Assembly (NCBI GenBank): GCA_039602395.1
Contig: JBCNJP010000019.1
Span: 7,456,997-7,520,996, forward strand
Length of the DNA stretch: 64,000 bases
Source: Deinandra increscens subsp. villosa
Lineage: Eukaryota; Streptophyta; Magnoliopsida; Asterales; Asteraceae
Direction: 5' to 3'
Below are positions 1-11,411 of this stretch, in pieces. How positions within the stretch are numbered: the stretch's first letter is position 1; each line of letters opens with the position of its first letter. The position numbers and the translations under genes were made by a program. The notes under the pieces are model-generated. The model ran no database searches, was not told the origin of the DNA, and saw nothing but the letters and a program-made list of their open reading frames with translations.

Positions 1-1409
1 ATTTCCTGCAGTATTTATATTTGAAGCTGAAATTACAGATCAAGAAACACATGTAAGTAGTTGTATTTTACAAGAAAAACAGGATTATAGTATATTATTA
101 TGTACCTGAAGCAAGGTGGTTATTTGCTGCAGAATATCTAGCTGGTGGCATCCAACCAGATAAATCCATCCCTGGGGTATCAATGACTTGACTACGTGGC
201 ACTTCTATGTTTGAAAAGTCAAACATGTTCCTGTTAGAATTCAGGTCAACAGAAGAAGCTGCTCTCCTATGAAAATTCACTGGCCCAAGATTATCTTTTC
301 TTGCATTATCAACAAACTGATGCTGAAAACTTAACCTCTGATCATTTATAGCATCAAGATTATTACACTGCGAATAATTATCGCGGTCAAGAAGGTGGCT
401 TTTTGAGAGGTTTAAGCTAGATAAAGAAGATGCCACATCAGCAGGGCGAACCATGCTGCTCACAGGAGGAAGGCCAGGACTAGGGGCTTTTCTTGATACA
501 GAAGAACCCACAATTGGTGTAAAAGAATGTGTGAACGGTGAAGTTTCGTTTTCGTTAGCTAAACTTGATGAATGCGAATTGGAAATAATCGCATTCTGAC
601 TTGCAGGGCGAGATATTCGATTAGAAGAAGTTGCAGGCTGTTGAAGTCCTTCCTGCACAAAATAAATCACAACAAAAGTTTAAGACAACTGCAGTTAGAA
701 TCAAATCAATCAGTTCATCAACAAATGCTACCAAAAGGTCCAAAGATAAAGATTCTATATAAAGATTCACCTGAAGAATATCTGCAAAGCTTTTTCTTCT
801 ACATCCCATTCCAGAAGACGATAAACCAATCAGACCATCGGGTTTACTGACCCATTCAGCCGAGTTTTTTCGGGCCTTCCTCATCTCAATCAATTCAGAT
901 TCTGCATTTTTAGGTATACCTAATCCAGGCTGCATTGAAAACAATGAAGAACTATTACCACTATCACCATCACTAACCACATTCTTCTTCTTCCACCAAT
1001 CTCTTGTCCCTTCAGAACACGACCCGCCCGCCTGAAACCGCTGTGCAACCCGCCAATCCTCTTTCGACAATAAAGGCGGAGGAAGTCTTGGATTGAAGTT
1101 CCCATGAGCATAATAATATGATAAATACATGGGATGAGATCTAAGCTCTTCTTCAGTCAACATCTCACTGGCACTAACACCATTTCTATTATCAATCTGA
1201 TCAAGATCAGGGTTTCTATACAAACTTCCAACGGCACTTAACGACCCCTCAACTGTCGGTGGAGCGCTACCGCTTCTGTGCGTATTCCGATCTCTTTCTT
1301 GATCACCAAAAGCCCTATTTTCCCTTTCACTAAGTATTGATTCAAGCTCATTTTCTAAACTATTATCTGAATTGTTTCCAGTTAACCCTTTCATCATACC
1401 CTCTTGCAT
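1..1409 (-). CDS. Pumilio homolog (group I, APUM1-6-like), copy A, N-terminal part
   Basis: This is the 5' end of a PUF-family RNA-binding protein gene. PUF proteins bind UGUA-type motifs in mRNA 3' UTRs and control stability and translation. Exons on the minus strand are 771-1409, 106-652 and the first five bases of exon 3 at 1-5; the PUM-repeat exons lie left of the window. The protein starts MQEGMMKGLTGNN and has the plant group I signature RSGSAPPTVEG at about residues 45-55, followed by a low-complexity Ser/Asn-rich region. Exon lengths (639 and 547 nt) equal those of the complete copy at 23,778-27,470, and I see no stop or frameshift. Intron 1 is longer here (118 against 79 nt). Whether this copy still has its RNA-binding domain cannot be judged from this window. 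Confidence 0.88.
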
Positions 1410-1910
1410 ATTGATCTTTAATGATCACTCCCTGTTCATAAACCCTAATTTTCCAAATTTGGGTATTGATGACCAATCAGAATATATACAGATCTGGTGA
1501 TATGTTTGCCCTAAACTGAAATAAAGACACAAAGTTAGTTACTCACGGATCAATTATTCAATAAAGGAAAGAATTAGATTAACAGAAATGCGATCATACA
1601 AAACTACTCTGGATCTAAGGCGGGCAGTCACAGATTTCCAAGAAATTGGTGTGAATTTTAGAAGGGGGGTATATGGAAATGTGAGATACGAATCAAACTT
1701 ACAGCGGTGATATTGTTAGAGTGGAGCGATGAATCAGTCTCGATAAATCACACGTGAATCAGATGTTGGTTTGAATTTCACGTGAAAAAGGGATTTTCTG
1801 AATTTTGATTCAAAATGAGTGGGTTGATGATTTGATCTAGAGGTTTACGTGCATGGGAGCTACGAGTGTTTTATCATCATAAATAAAATAAGGTAGGTAT
1901 TTTTCAAGTT
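1410..1910 (-). promoter_or_regulatory. 5' leader with UTR intron and two G-boxes, Pumilio copy A
   Basis: Upstream of the start codon a 5' UTR intron is readable on the minus strand: donor GTAAGTTTG at 1702 and acceptor TTTCAG ending at 1516. Two CACGTG G-box cores lie at 1751-1756 and 1779-1784, 28 bp apart. The same arrangement is in copy B (27,809-27,814 and 27,837-27,842). G-boxes are bound by bZIP and bHLH factors; use here is inference. Confidence 0.5.
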
Positions 1911-2418
1911 ATTTATATTTATCAAAATATATCCTGATTAATTAGCGGTATCAAAGTGTGTAAAGTTAATATGAGTCGCGGTTTAAAAAAATATTATATT
2001 AAGTTTTAACATTTGTTTAAACATCATACTAGTTTACATATTAACAATCTAAATTTATTTTTAAGGGTTCTATATTTAAGAGGTAGGGGACACACTTTTA
2101 ATAAACATGTTAAAGTCCAATTATCTTATATACATTTACAATATGTTAGGAACAGTGATTCTTTTTTTTTCTCTTTTTTTGTCTTTTAAGAAAGTAGTAA
2201 TTTTTTTTTTTTTTTTAATTTTGTTTATCTAAGCATAACGATTTTAGCACAAGAGTTGCTGGTGTAACAAATAGAGTTATGTGCCATAACATTTATGTCC
2301 TAGACTTAATACTTTTAGGGTATGGTTTCTAATTTTAACGTTGTCACGTAGTTTTTTGTATTTTCGTTCTCTTTATGTAGAGTTATAGCTAATGCAACTG
2401 TTTTGTTTTGTGTGTTCA
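1911..2418. repeat. AT-rich spacer and Helitron-like end fragment
   Basis: There is no gene here. The part from about 2,220 to 2,418 is a diverged copy of about 7,076-7,280, sharing runs such as TCTAATTTTAACGT and the following AT-rich text. This suggests two insertions of one repeat family. The single GAACA at 2,150-2,154 is the unoccupied target of the solo LTR found in copy B, and ACTTTTAAT near 2,092 is the unoccupied target of the CCGGTT element. Confidence 0.5.
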
Positions 2419-5400
2419 CAAGTTTCCTATGAGCGCGCGTTGCGCGCAATGTGCCTTTTGAACCGGGCTCGGGTGTTGTTTGGCATATGAAACTAACGTT
2501 GATGGCTTGTTGGCACACAACATATCGTGTGTATCAATCTACAATTATTTGTTATCAAAAAATTCCCACACATATGATCAAACTATATATGATTGTCTTT
2601 CATATCCTTTCACATGCTCAACTCCCTTTTAAATACTTTAATATATTAATATATTACTGCCAAGAGCCTTGCTATCGTGATGCTGATGTGGTTTTGTTAG
2701 TGAATGGTGATGGATGTAAGGGCCGTGACGAAGAGACGACCCCCAGTTGTCCCCCTTTCATTTTCTACATGCTTTTTATTTTGTTTTAGTTGGGAAACTA
2801 TAGCGCTGACCAACTACTCTAGCTTTCCTTTGTTATAACACTAATTAGGCTAGAAGCGTGCGTTGTGCGTGACGGTGTTTACAGAAATTGTGTGTACACC
2901 AATTAATAGCAATGACATCATACAACCCAAAAGAATATAAGAGCACTCACCAAAAGAATCACAACGCTACTAAATAAGTAAATTAATACGTTCGCAAAAA
3001 CAAAAACATATAGCACAAACACATATCCAGAATCGACGTGATAAAGCCTCTGCCAATGTAGTGGAAAAGCCAGAACATGAAAAGGATTTATTTATTGTAC
3101 ATGAAAAATGATTGCTTGTAAATGGATATTGTAATTGATGCAAGTGCAGCGTAGATTTCATATACAAATGATTAAATGAAACATGGGCTGATGTGCACTT
3201 ATCTTTTGATCATGAGACTTCATTGAGGGATGGGGTAAGAATATGTAAACAACAAACTCAATGTTAATTAACTCTCCATCTTCTTTGGTTTATTTATGTG
3301 TCGAAACATCAAACAACCATTTATCATATTGTTACAACTTTAAACATCAAAAGCAAATCCAATTGAAAATATTGTTCCCTACACCACTTATAATTATATC
3401 CTTATAGCCCATCATGGTATCATCTGATAGTTGAAACCTCAATCTCAAAACACACATCCAAACACCCGCTTCATACATTAGTTATTTATACACTCAGACA
3501 AAATTTGAGCAAAAAATTCATCCAACACAACCCAGCCGATACTAAATATCACCAGTTTAACAATTACCCAGCCCGCAGACCCTTCTCTATTACCATGCCT
3601 ACTTCTATACTATATTTATCAAAGTGCATCCTCGTAGTGATGGCGTACCTTTATTCTTTAAAGCCTTTCCATGAAGATCAGCCTTTATAGCCTCAGAGCT
3701 ACTCATGTAGATAGAAACAACCTATCAAGATAAGAAAGAAAAACAACTTTTACATGTGCTCTACATTTACATTATCTTTATATAAAAAGAATGGAACAAA
3801 TATAATATAGAAGCTTATAACAACCACAACAACCCATGCTCCTACAACAGAACCTTCTTTTCCCGATCAATAAATTAGAGCTAGGAGTCTTACAAATTAA
3901 TGTAAGTCTCATGGAGACATGTGCCTATCAACTACGCCAAACTCAACATGGTTCATAAATGTAGATCGTTTTCTTGAATTTACAACTCTATACAGTTCAT
4001 AAATGTGCAGATCATCACTCCTGAATATAAGCACTCCTATTACAATAAATGGGCCATCCTAATTACTAAGAAGTTATATGGATAATTATGAAATCTTAAG
4101 GTTCATACAACACAAAAAATGGGGGGAAATTTCCCCTCAAAATTATTTTGAATTAAACTCTAGTTGCACCTAAATGCAGTCTCTCGTTACCTAGGCCAGT
4201 TTCACATGCTAGGTTCATACACCATAAACTATCTATCATCGGATGCAACCTAAAAACAAAATCGAAAGACAAAGAACATACCTTCAAGATAATCAGTAGA
4301 GTATACCCATAATTAATAGCCAGAAATGAAGGACAAAATCGGTATGGAAACAAAAAATTAGGCTCAGATCTGTATTCAACGGAATTACGAAGGAAACCGA
4401 CCATGGCTGCAATTTTTTGCCACGCCAAGATGAAGGTCATCTCATCTGAGATCCAATAGATACATGATACACATCATTGCCTCATTTTAAACTTTCGATC
4501 GCACATTTAACGAAAATATGAGTTGTACCATAACACGCAACCGGCCTGCAAAAGTACTCAGAACCAATTTTAAGGTGAGCACAGAGGCAGGTTTACAACA
4601 AAGGGTTCAGATCTGTGGATGGCTGCGATAGACACAAAGCCACCGCCAAGCCGCCGAACTAACCACCATCAAAGTAAATCACCACTGCCTTTAAATACAA
4701 CCATCAAGTTACAGATCTCCGCATTCTGATCATCAAAACCATACACTGCTCCGACCATCGCCGCCGCTTCAACGTTCAGACCTGCGGTCAGAAACGGAGC
4801 AACGATGAGATAATCGCGAAGCCGCCGTCAAAATCTACACGGCGGCATCACCATATAGAACCATCATAACAACGGCACCAAGAAACCACCAAACAGAAAC
4901 TATTCCGGCATCGCCATCGTCACAAACCCTAAACTCCAGTCTCCATCGCCGTATAAACTCAGGAAACAACTAAACACGCAGCCACCGTGACGCCGTGCGA
5001 TGGCGGCACGCCGGTGTCACCAGCCATTAGAAACGGCGGCGACAACAGATACCGACGGTCACCAACGGCGTGCGTCTCTGAAACACAAACTTAGAGAAAA
5101 TGCAACTCACGGCGGGGTTTTCCTTTAGAGAGAAAAGAGCCGGCGAAGGCGGTAGAGATAGAGAGAGAGAAGAGAGATATGAACGTTGGTTTAGAGAGAG
5201 AAAGCAAGCAATGCGTGTATACAGAGAGAAAAAATGAGATATTAAATGGCTTAGACAAATTGGGAGACATATATGAAGACTTTAGACCCACTTTACTATT
5301 TGGTATCTGACACACGTTTTGTAGTTTTGCTTTAAATTCCCACCAGCTAAAAGACATATATAAATGTGGTTGTACCAAATGCAATAATACTTGTAAACTT

Positions 5401-5480
5401 ATCTCAAAACCATGCTATGATAGTTTGTACATTGTGCATCAATACTTGCATTTTAAACTTCCTAATGTATTATAAGGGAA
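2419..5480 (-). mobile_element. Helitron-like element carrying gene-like GC-rich DNA (copy A only)
   Basis: Copy B reads straight through this site (junction 31,372/31,373). A 3,062-bp insert therefore sits exactly between host A and T with no target duplication, as Helitrons insert. Read on the minus strand its 3' end has a hairpin with 6-bp GC arms (GCGCGC-GTT-GCGCGC, 2,433-2,447) followed by about 10 bases and CTTG, then host T. The canonical end would be CTRR, and the 5' end reads TTCCC rather than TC, so the call is tentative. The interior at about 4,600-5,170 is GC-rich and resembles 5' UTR or exon DNA, with GA repeats at about 5,157-5,215. A second weaker GC hairpin at about 2,850 hints at nesting. 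No helicase is visible, so it would be non-autonomous. Confidence 0.6.
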
Positions 5481-7308
5481 TTATTGCATGCTAACTGAAT
5501 CTATAGTAAATGCACCGATAGATTAATAAAACAGGTTATTCTATTGCTTTTTAGATTTTGAATTTTTAAAATGAAAGGTAGCTAAAATGGTTGAATTAAG
5601 GGATGTAATAAAGGTTATAATCAACAATGTGTGACAATTAAGTAAAAGAAAAGAAAAAAAAAGACATTTGAAATTAGTTTGAAGATTCATAGAATTGGGT
5701 CTCGATCATGTGTTATGGTTTAACAGTAGGAAAAAAAAGGAGTTATAATCAGATTAAGGACGACATTCATGTACGACGGTTTGCAAGGGACGAGCATCAC
5801 TCCCCTTTGGGGTTGCTGTGAGCAAATCGAAGACAAGGTTTGGAACAAGGTGACACCGACTTCTTTTCGTCACATGAAATTTGAAAACAAAGGGGAGCTT
5901 TAATTAACTATTTTTTAACAACAAATCTTCTAGTGACAACATTTGTTTTTGTTGTTATGTTTAGTTAATTATTATTATTATTTTTTTGTTATCACAATCA
6001 GTCGTAGGTTTTAGGTTAGTAAATGAATTCAATTTGGTTTTCACTTTTACTCGACATAAATTATGCGTTAGTTGTTTAAACACGTTGACAATTAAGGTTT
6101 ATTTTATGTTGTTTGATGTATGGATGTGTTTGAAAGACATAGTTATCTAGTTTAGTTCTCATTAGTCCAATGTCGGTCTTAGAATTGTTAACAATCTGGA
6201 CGTTGTGTTGAATTATATTTATATGTTAATAGTTGTGTAGTATACATCCTATCACATGCCCTTATTTGGTTTTTGAATCAATAAGTGGACATGACCGGAT
6301 TCCGTATATTAAACAATGTTATGTCTATGTAGTTGTTAGCTGAGTAAAATCATGTTATACTATTGCTTTCTAATTCCAAAACCAAGTCTAGGGTTTGTGT
6401 TGTCATTTTGTTCAATTTGACTTTTTAACTTATACTAGACATGAATATGCTTTTGTTATTGTGGCTAGCGAGTGACTTGAATGAATTCATGTGTGTAACA
6501 CACTAGCATGTGTATGTGTAATTCTGTATGTTCGTAAATATATTAACGAAGATAACATTGTGTATACTAACTATCAAATCGGTTTCATTTGTTATAGGAT
6601 TGATTATATATGATTGCATCGTCTTTTTAATATATTGGTAATTGATCATGATCACCTTATGTATGATACCACAACGGTTTCATTCGTTGTACGATTGACT
6701 ATACAATTGTAGCATCTCGTTAATTGTCCATCATTTACATATGTGTGCAAAGTTATGTCGATATAGCTTACTAGTGTGGTTACTTAAGTCAAGTTATACA
6801 TTATGCTATCAAATCTAAGCCCGAATGTGAATGCTTCTTTCTTTCTTATGCTTTTGTGTATCGTTTGTTCAGTTTCTTGGTTTAAATGTAATTTATGTTA
6901 CATTTAATTGAAATCAATCGAATCTTTTATTCTATTTTTACAATCAAACGAAACTTGTAATACTAACCTCTCGCTCCTTATGGATACAATACCTTGCTTA
7001 TCTTAGCTATCTAGGTTAGTGGGGTTTTCTATTAACTTGACGACGATCATACTTTGAGGTCACACTTTTTTTCTGTACTTTTTTTCCAAGCACAACCAAT
7101 TTAGCAAATAAGTTGTGATATAATGAGTAGAGTCATCTAACATATGTTTCAGGTAGTAGAGCTCAATACTTTAAGCGTTTGTCTTCTAATTTTAACGTCA
7201 TGTACTCAGTTTCTTGTATTTTCATTTTATTTACATAGTGTTATAACAATGCAACAAGTTTTGTGTACCCATGTTATCCCCGCGAAAACGCGCATGTAGC
7301 AAATCTAG
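5481..7308 (+). mobile_element. Helitron-like 3' region, copy A
   Basis: This AT-rich stretch has no convincing gene. It ends with a GC hairpin (CGCG-AAAA-CGCG, 7,281-7,292), 12 bases, then CTAG followed by T (7,305-7,309). That is the layout of a Helitron 3' terminus in plus orientation. A conserved GC-richer patch at about 5,760-5,890 may be captured DNA. The same segment is in copy B at about 31,373-33,195 with few differences, so it predates the duplication. The 5' terminus was not located. Confidence 0.5.
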
Positions 7309-7476
7309 TTCTAAACAAATGTGTTGATTTGTAAGTAGAATTAAAGGGCATGCAATGTTACAAAGAGAGAAGAATAACACATTGATTTTTTAGTGAGTAC
7401 ACTTAAATTAGCGAACACCTCTGGTTCATGATGATAACAATAATAAAACATACAAAATACAAGTATCAAAACATGA

Positions 7477-10400
7477 TCATAACAATTTTTTGACGATTTC
7501 CCACACCGATGTATAGGTTCCAATGACTGATGAGACGGTTCCAACCACGATGATGAATACACAAAGCGATCCCTACCGATAAAAAATTTTTTAACACCAT
7601 AACTTAATAAATGAACGAATTATTGTACGTTTGAATATATGTGTGTTCATACCTGAAAGCGAGTTATTTTCCCCTTTAGGATGCTCATATAGCAAACACA
7701 AGGAAGTATCAAAGTCTGTAACAATGATGATCATGTTAATTTGTATATAATATTGTCTAATTCTGGATAAAAGCAAGTGTGAAAAACATGAAAGTAAGTA
7801 TTTGAAACTGTGAAGCAGAATATATATACCACTAGCATGGTCATTAAAGATCCAATGAGTGAAAACACAAGGCCTGCAAAAAAAATGAAAAAAAAAATCT
7901 TTAGTTTCTACAAGAAATCAAAAAAAATTTGTGGGCATGAAGGAACTTACCAAAGAAGGGGATGGATAGGGCTACAACCAAGGTAGAGATCACTAAAGCC
8001 GTTCTAAGGAGGACGGAATAGAGACGAGACTTCATATGGTTTGATGGTATTAGTTCCTCAAGACTCATCACGACGGGAGACAATGTCAAAGCATATGTGG
8101 TTCTAGTTAAGGAAATACAGTTACTTAACTAACTGTTTTAGTTCAAAATGGTCATTCTTTTCAAATATAGTTCTTAATATCACATTAGTTCAATCAAAAG
8201 GATATTTGGTAAATGGATTGACTACCTGCAAAAGAATATATATATATATATTACATGAGTACACAAAATATTTGGAAATTAATAAACTGTATGATATTTA
8301 CCATAATTTACAGTTAACTTACTGTAGTCCACACAGCAATGCTGGAGGCAACCGAATTCCTTGGCAGGTTGAGAGTGAACTGTGATTCTGTTGACTCCGC
8401 AAACATCATGTATCCTATTACAGCGACTGAAATGTAAAGAAAACCACATATACCGAAGCTGCATAGGAAATAAAACTAAATCAGTAACACAAAATCACTC
8501 AAGAATGAATATTTATGTTGTTACCAATTCATTGAACAGATATTGTAGGGATTAATCTTGATGGGTCGGGTTATGCAAGTCGGGTCAACGAAGATGTATG
8601 AGGGTCAGCAGGGAGTTTAGATCAAGTCACAAGAGTTGTGAGTTTCTATTTAATGTAAGTTAGATTAATGAAGTAAGTAGCATGTGTTAAAGCATAAAAC
8701 TTTGTTTCTTGTATGTTATTTGGGGCCTAATTTCCAACAGATATGGCATCATTGGTAGTTGGTACTTTAAATATTACCTGGTTATAATGAACATAGGATA
8801 TTGACTCTTATTCTTCATTGATGTATAGATATTAGGAAAGACGGCGTGTCCTGAGTAACAGTATCCATAAAGCCCTATGGCCACAGGGAAACTAGAAAGA
8901 TTCAAGGCCTTTGTGTTTTCAATTTGAAAACCAACCTTATCCACCAAGCCAACCCAAAACAAGCAAATGGCTACTAGAATGGAAGCGACCACTCCCCCGA
9001 CTGGATAACAAGAAATGGCGAAAAGTTAAAAGATTAACGAATAAATATAAGGTTTAAAGATAATATCCCATCTTACATACCAGATATGTAACTGAGAATA
9101 CTCAAGTCACGAAGGTAAACTGTAGGAAGTACTGCAAGAGTCATCGTAATAGCAAATATATAATGCGCGTCAAGTATAATGCCTCCCAGATTTAAATGTG
9201 CATTCGGAAACAAAGACGATAGATTATCACTCTCCAAGATTATATATCCCACACAACATGACTGCAGGAAATTAGCACAAGTTTATGTTTATCCACAAGT
9301 GTGTAATTAACTTAAATGGCCTAATTAACTTTGCTTCAGATATACTTACATATAACTCCACATACAAAATTATCTGCATCACAACAGAAAACAAGAAAAA
9401 AGGATAAGTTGGTTAACAGCCAGTCACAATGTGGTTGTTAGAGATGTTATGCACATACATTCATAAGTATGTTATGGTTCTTGATAAACAAGTAAACTTA
9501 CAGAAACGATTAGGCGTCCTGTGGTGCCAAAGGCCGCCTGACCAATATCCGGATAAGTCTCGAGCCCAGGTTGACTGTCTAAACAAGATCGAAGGAGGAT
9601 TCCAGTGTAGAACGAGAGGACGCCGAAGAGAAACAGTAATAGCAACCCAACCCATCCTCCTTCTTTGACTGCATAAGGAATTGAAAGAATTCCTACTCCA
9701 CAGAGAACATTCATCCCTACACAAAATCATCACCAATATACAATTATGAGCCGGATGCATGTTCCTCTGGAAGCAATCTCTCTATATTCTCTCTGTCTCA
9801 TAGGTAGAGGTAAGGTTTACACTTATCAAACACTTTCGAGACCCTACTAGATTTTGCTAGATGTATTTGATTGTTTGTTTTATATATGTACAATCACATG
9901 TTTAAGTGTTTAACACATAGACAATCATATAGTTATGAGTTATGACACATGCACTCGACTCAAGGGTCCTTCTATTCTCACACTACTTCTAAAGTCAAAC
10001 GACCTTTTGACTATTGATCTTTATAACCTTGACCTTTTTAACTTTTAAAAAGTCAAACGATCATTTGACTTTATTAACTTTTTTATCTTTTAAAAAAGTC
10101 AAACTGTCATTTGACTTTTACAAATGACCATTTACAAGTGCTCTTATCAGGTTTCAAATGGTGCGGAAACACATCATTCTACCCCCCAAACATGCATAAT
10201 TGTGAATTCTCATCTACAGTCGATATGCTAATTTGGACATAATATAACATATGGAGCTGTCTAATTAAGGTGTAACATATTTATATATGAGATAATTACG
10301 AAAATGATCAACTTTGATCACCGTTTTACTAAAATGATCACTTAGATTTTGCCTTTTTAAAATGAGCATTGACTACTTTGACCAATAATAAAATGACACG

Positions 10401-11411
10401 TCAGCCTCCGACGGCTAAAAACATATGCCACCTTGACGGATCAAGCCACTAACATGTCGCCACGTAGTACCCTTTGGCTAACGACGGCAAGCTTGGGTTC
10501 GATGTGGCATTCCATCTAATGATTGAAAATTCCTTGGCCCCACCAATCAACCAATCAAAATCTGCCATGTGTACTAGGCGGCTAAGTTAGCCGACGACAA
10601 AATTAGCCGTTGGCAAATTTTGACACGTGTCCAAATTTGCCTTCTTATCTTTGCCATCCAATCATATTTTGACACGTGTCCGAGAAGACAAATTTCCCCT
10701 TTTTAGATTTCTAGAAAGACAAAATTTGTCTTCTTAGATTAGTTTTTATTGATCTTTTTGGCAAAAAAAAAGTGGTTAAAGTTAATTATTTTCGTGATTA
10801 TCCCTTTATATATTCTTATTATTCACACGTGAATCAAAGATCATGCTATAATATGATGTCAATTAGTGGAATAAGAAATTAACATAATTGTGTTCATGTT
10901 GCATACCATTCATCACAGATTGAGCAAATGAGCTCTGCCCAGAAGAACCAGGAAGTTCATGCAAAGAACCTTTCGAAGATTTCTGATTATAAGGCGGCAA
11001 CTTTTTAGCCGAAGATCCACGAGGAGGAAGAAGAAGAGAATGCGAACTTCTCCGTTCTTGCGTCTGCTGATTATCACCCAAAAAAGGTTTGCTCAAACTC
11101 GGGAGTATTTCCGGCGTGTGTCTTCTCGTTATTGTCGATGAAAGAAACGAACTCCCTAATCTTGACAACGTGGGAGTCCCCAAAAAATTCAAACTTGGCG
11201 ATTGAACACTTCCGTACAGATCAATCGATTGCCTGTAGCTTTGAGGCCACGATGGGGTTAAGGAACTGGGTTTGCTCTGGCGGCGAGGATTATCGTCGGA
11301 ATCGTTTGAGGTTTCTGATTCGTTCCCGTCGTCTTCTCCTCTGACGGAATCTTTTTCGTCGTCTTCATCGCTCACGATGTAAAAGGCTTGGTCGGATTCT
11401 GAATTCTTCAT
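7477..11411 (-). CDS. AVT1-type vacuolar amino acid transporter, copy A
   Basis: This is an AAAP-family amino acid/proton transporter of the AVT1 clade, whose known members move neutral amino acids across the tonoplast. Eleven exons splice to 550 aa: 10907-11411, 9502-9716, 9350-9373, 9081-9261, 8778-9000, 8323-8458, 8206-8225, 7951-8096, 7830-7873, 7653-7715 and 7477-7572. Residues 1 to about 165 are a hydrophilic, acidic and Ser-rich N-terminus typical of the clade. The transporter core then starts with NGMNVLCGVGILSIPYA and contains about ten hydrophobic segments. Exon 3 is only 24 nt (IILYVELY). Exon 7 is 20 nt and is followed by a U12-type AT-AC intron. Introns host a MULE, a 196-bp solo LTR and a SINE relic, all shared with copy B. 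All junctions keep frame. The substrate is inferred from the family. Confidence 0.93.
8097..8205 (-). other. U12-type AT-AC intron in AVT1 copy A
   Basis: No GT-AG pair joins the exon ending NPFTK to the exon starting YALTLSPVV. Read on the minus strand the 109-nt intron starts ATATCCTTTT, the U12 donor consensus. It ends CCAC and has a perfect U12 branch site TTCCTTAAC (plus 8,106-8,114) about 10 nt before the 3' splice site. Splicing AA|A TAT GCT restores the conserved Lys-Tyr-Ala-Leu frame. Confidence 0.92.
8544..8739. mobile_element. 196-bp solo LTR (TRIM-sized) in AVT1 intron 5, copy A
   Basis: The segment begins TGTAGGGATT and ends TTTCCAACA. It is flanked by the 5-bp direct repeat GATAT (8,539-8,543 and 8,740-8,744). 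TG...CA ends with a 5-bp duplication identify a single LTR left by recombination of a small LTR element. It is present at the same site in copy B. Confidence 0.82.
9761..9840 (+). mobile_element. TS-like SINE relic in AVT1 intron 1, copy A
   Basis: The text GGAAGCAATCTCTCT, followed after about 18 bases by GGTAGAGGTAAGG, resembles the 3' half of the plant TS SINE family. It is also seen in better condition at 60,559-60,678. It is degenerate and lacks the 3' TTG repeats. The same relic is in copy B at 37,581-37,660. Confidence 0.45.
10289..10804. mobile_element. 516-bp MULE-type element in AVT1 intron 1, copy A
   Basis: Terminal inverted repeats read GATAATTACGAAAATGATCA on the left and GATAATCACGAAAATAATTA on the reverse of the right end. 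A 9-bp direct repeat TTTATATAT flanks the element (10,280-10,288 and 10,805-10,813), which fits Mutator-like elements. It carries two CACGTG cores (10,624-10,629 and 10,673-10,678). No transposase is encoded. It is shared with copy B, so insertion predates the duplication. Confidence 0.8.

Noticed and set aside
4153..5384. Possible genes in the Helitron-like insert of copy A
   Set aside because: No recognisable domain; GC-rich part looks like UTR and stops are frequent.
9461..9760. Open frames on both strands over AVT1 exon 2
   Set aside because: They are other-frame shadows of the exon encoding NGMNVLCGVGILSIPYA.
10959..11344. Plus-strand basic open frames opposite AVT1 exon 1
   Set aside because: Antisense shadows of the acidic, Ser-rich N-terminal exon; repeated identically in copy B.
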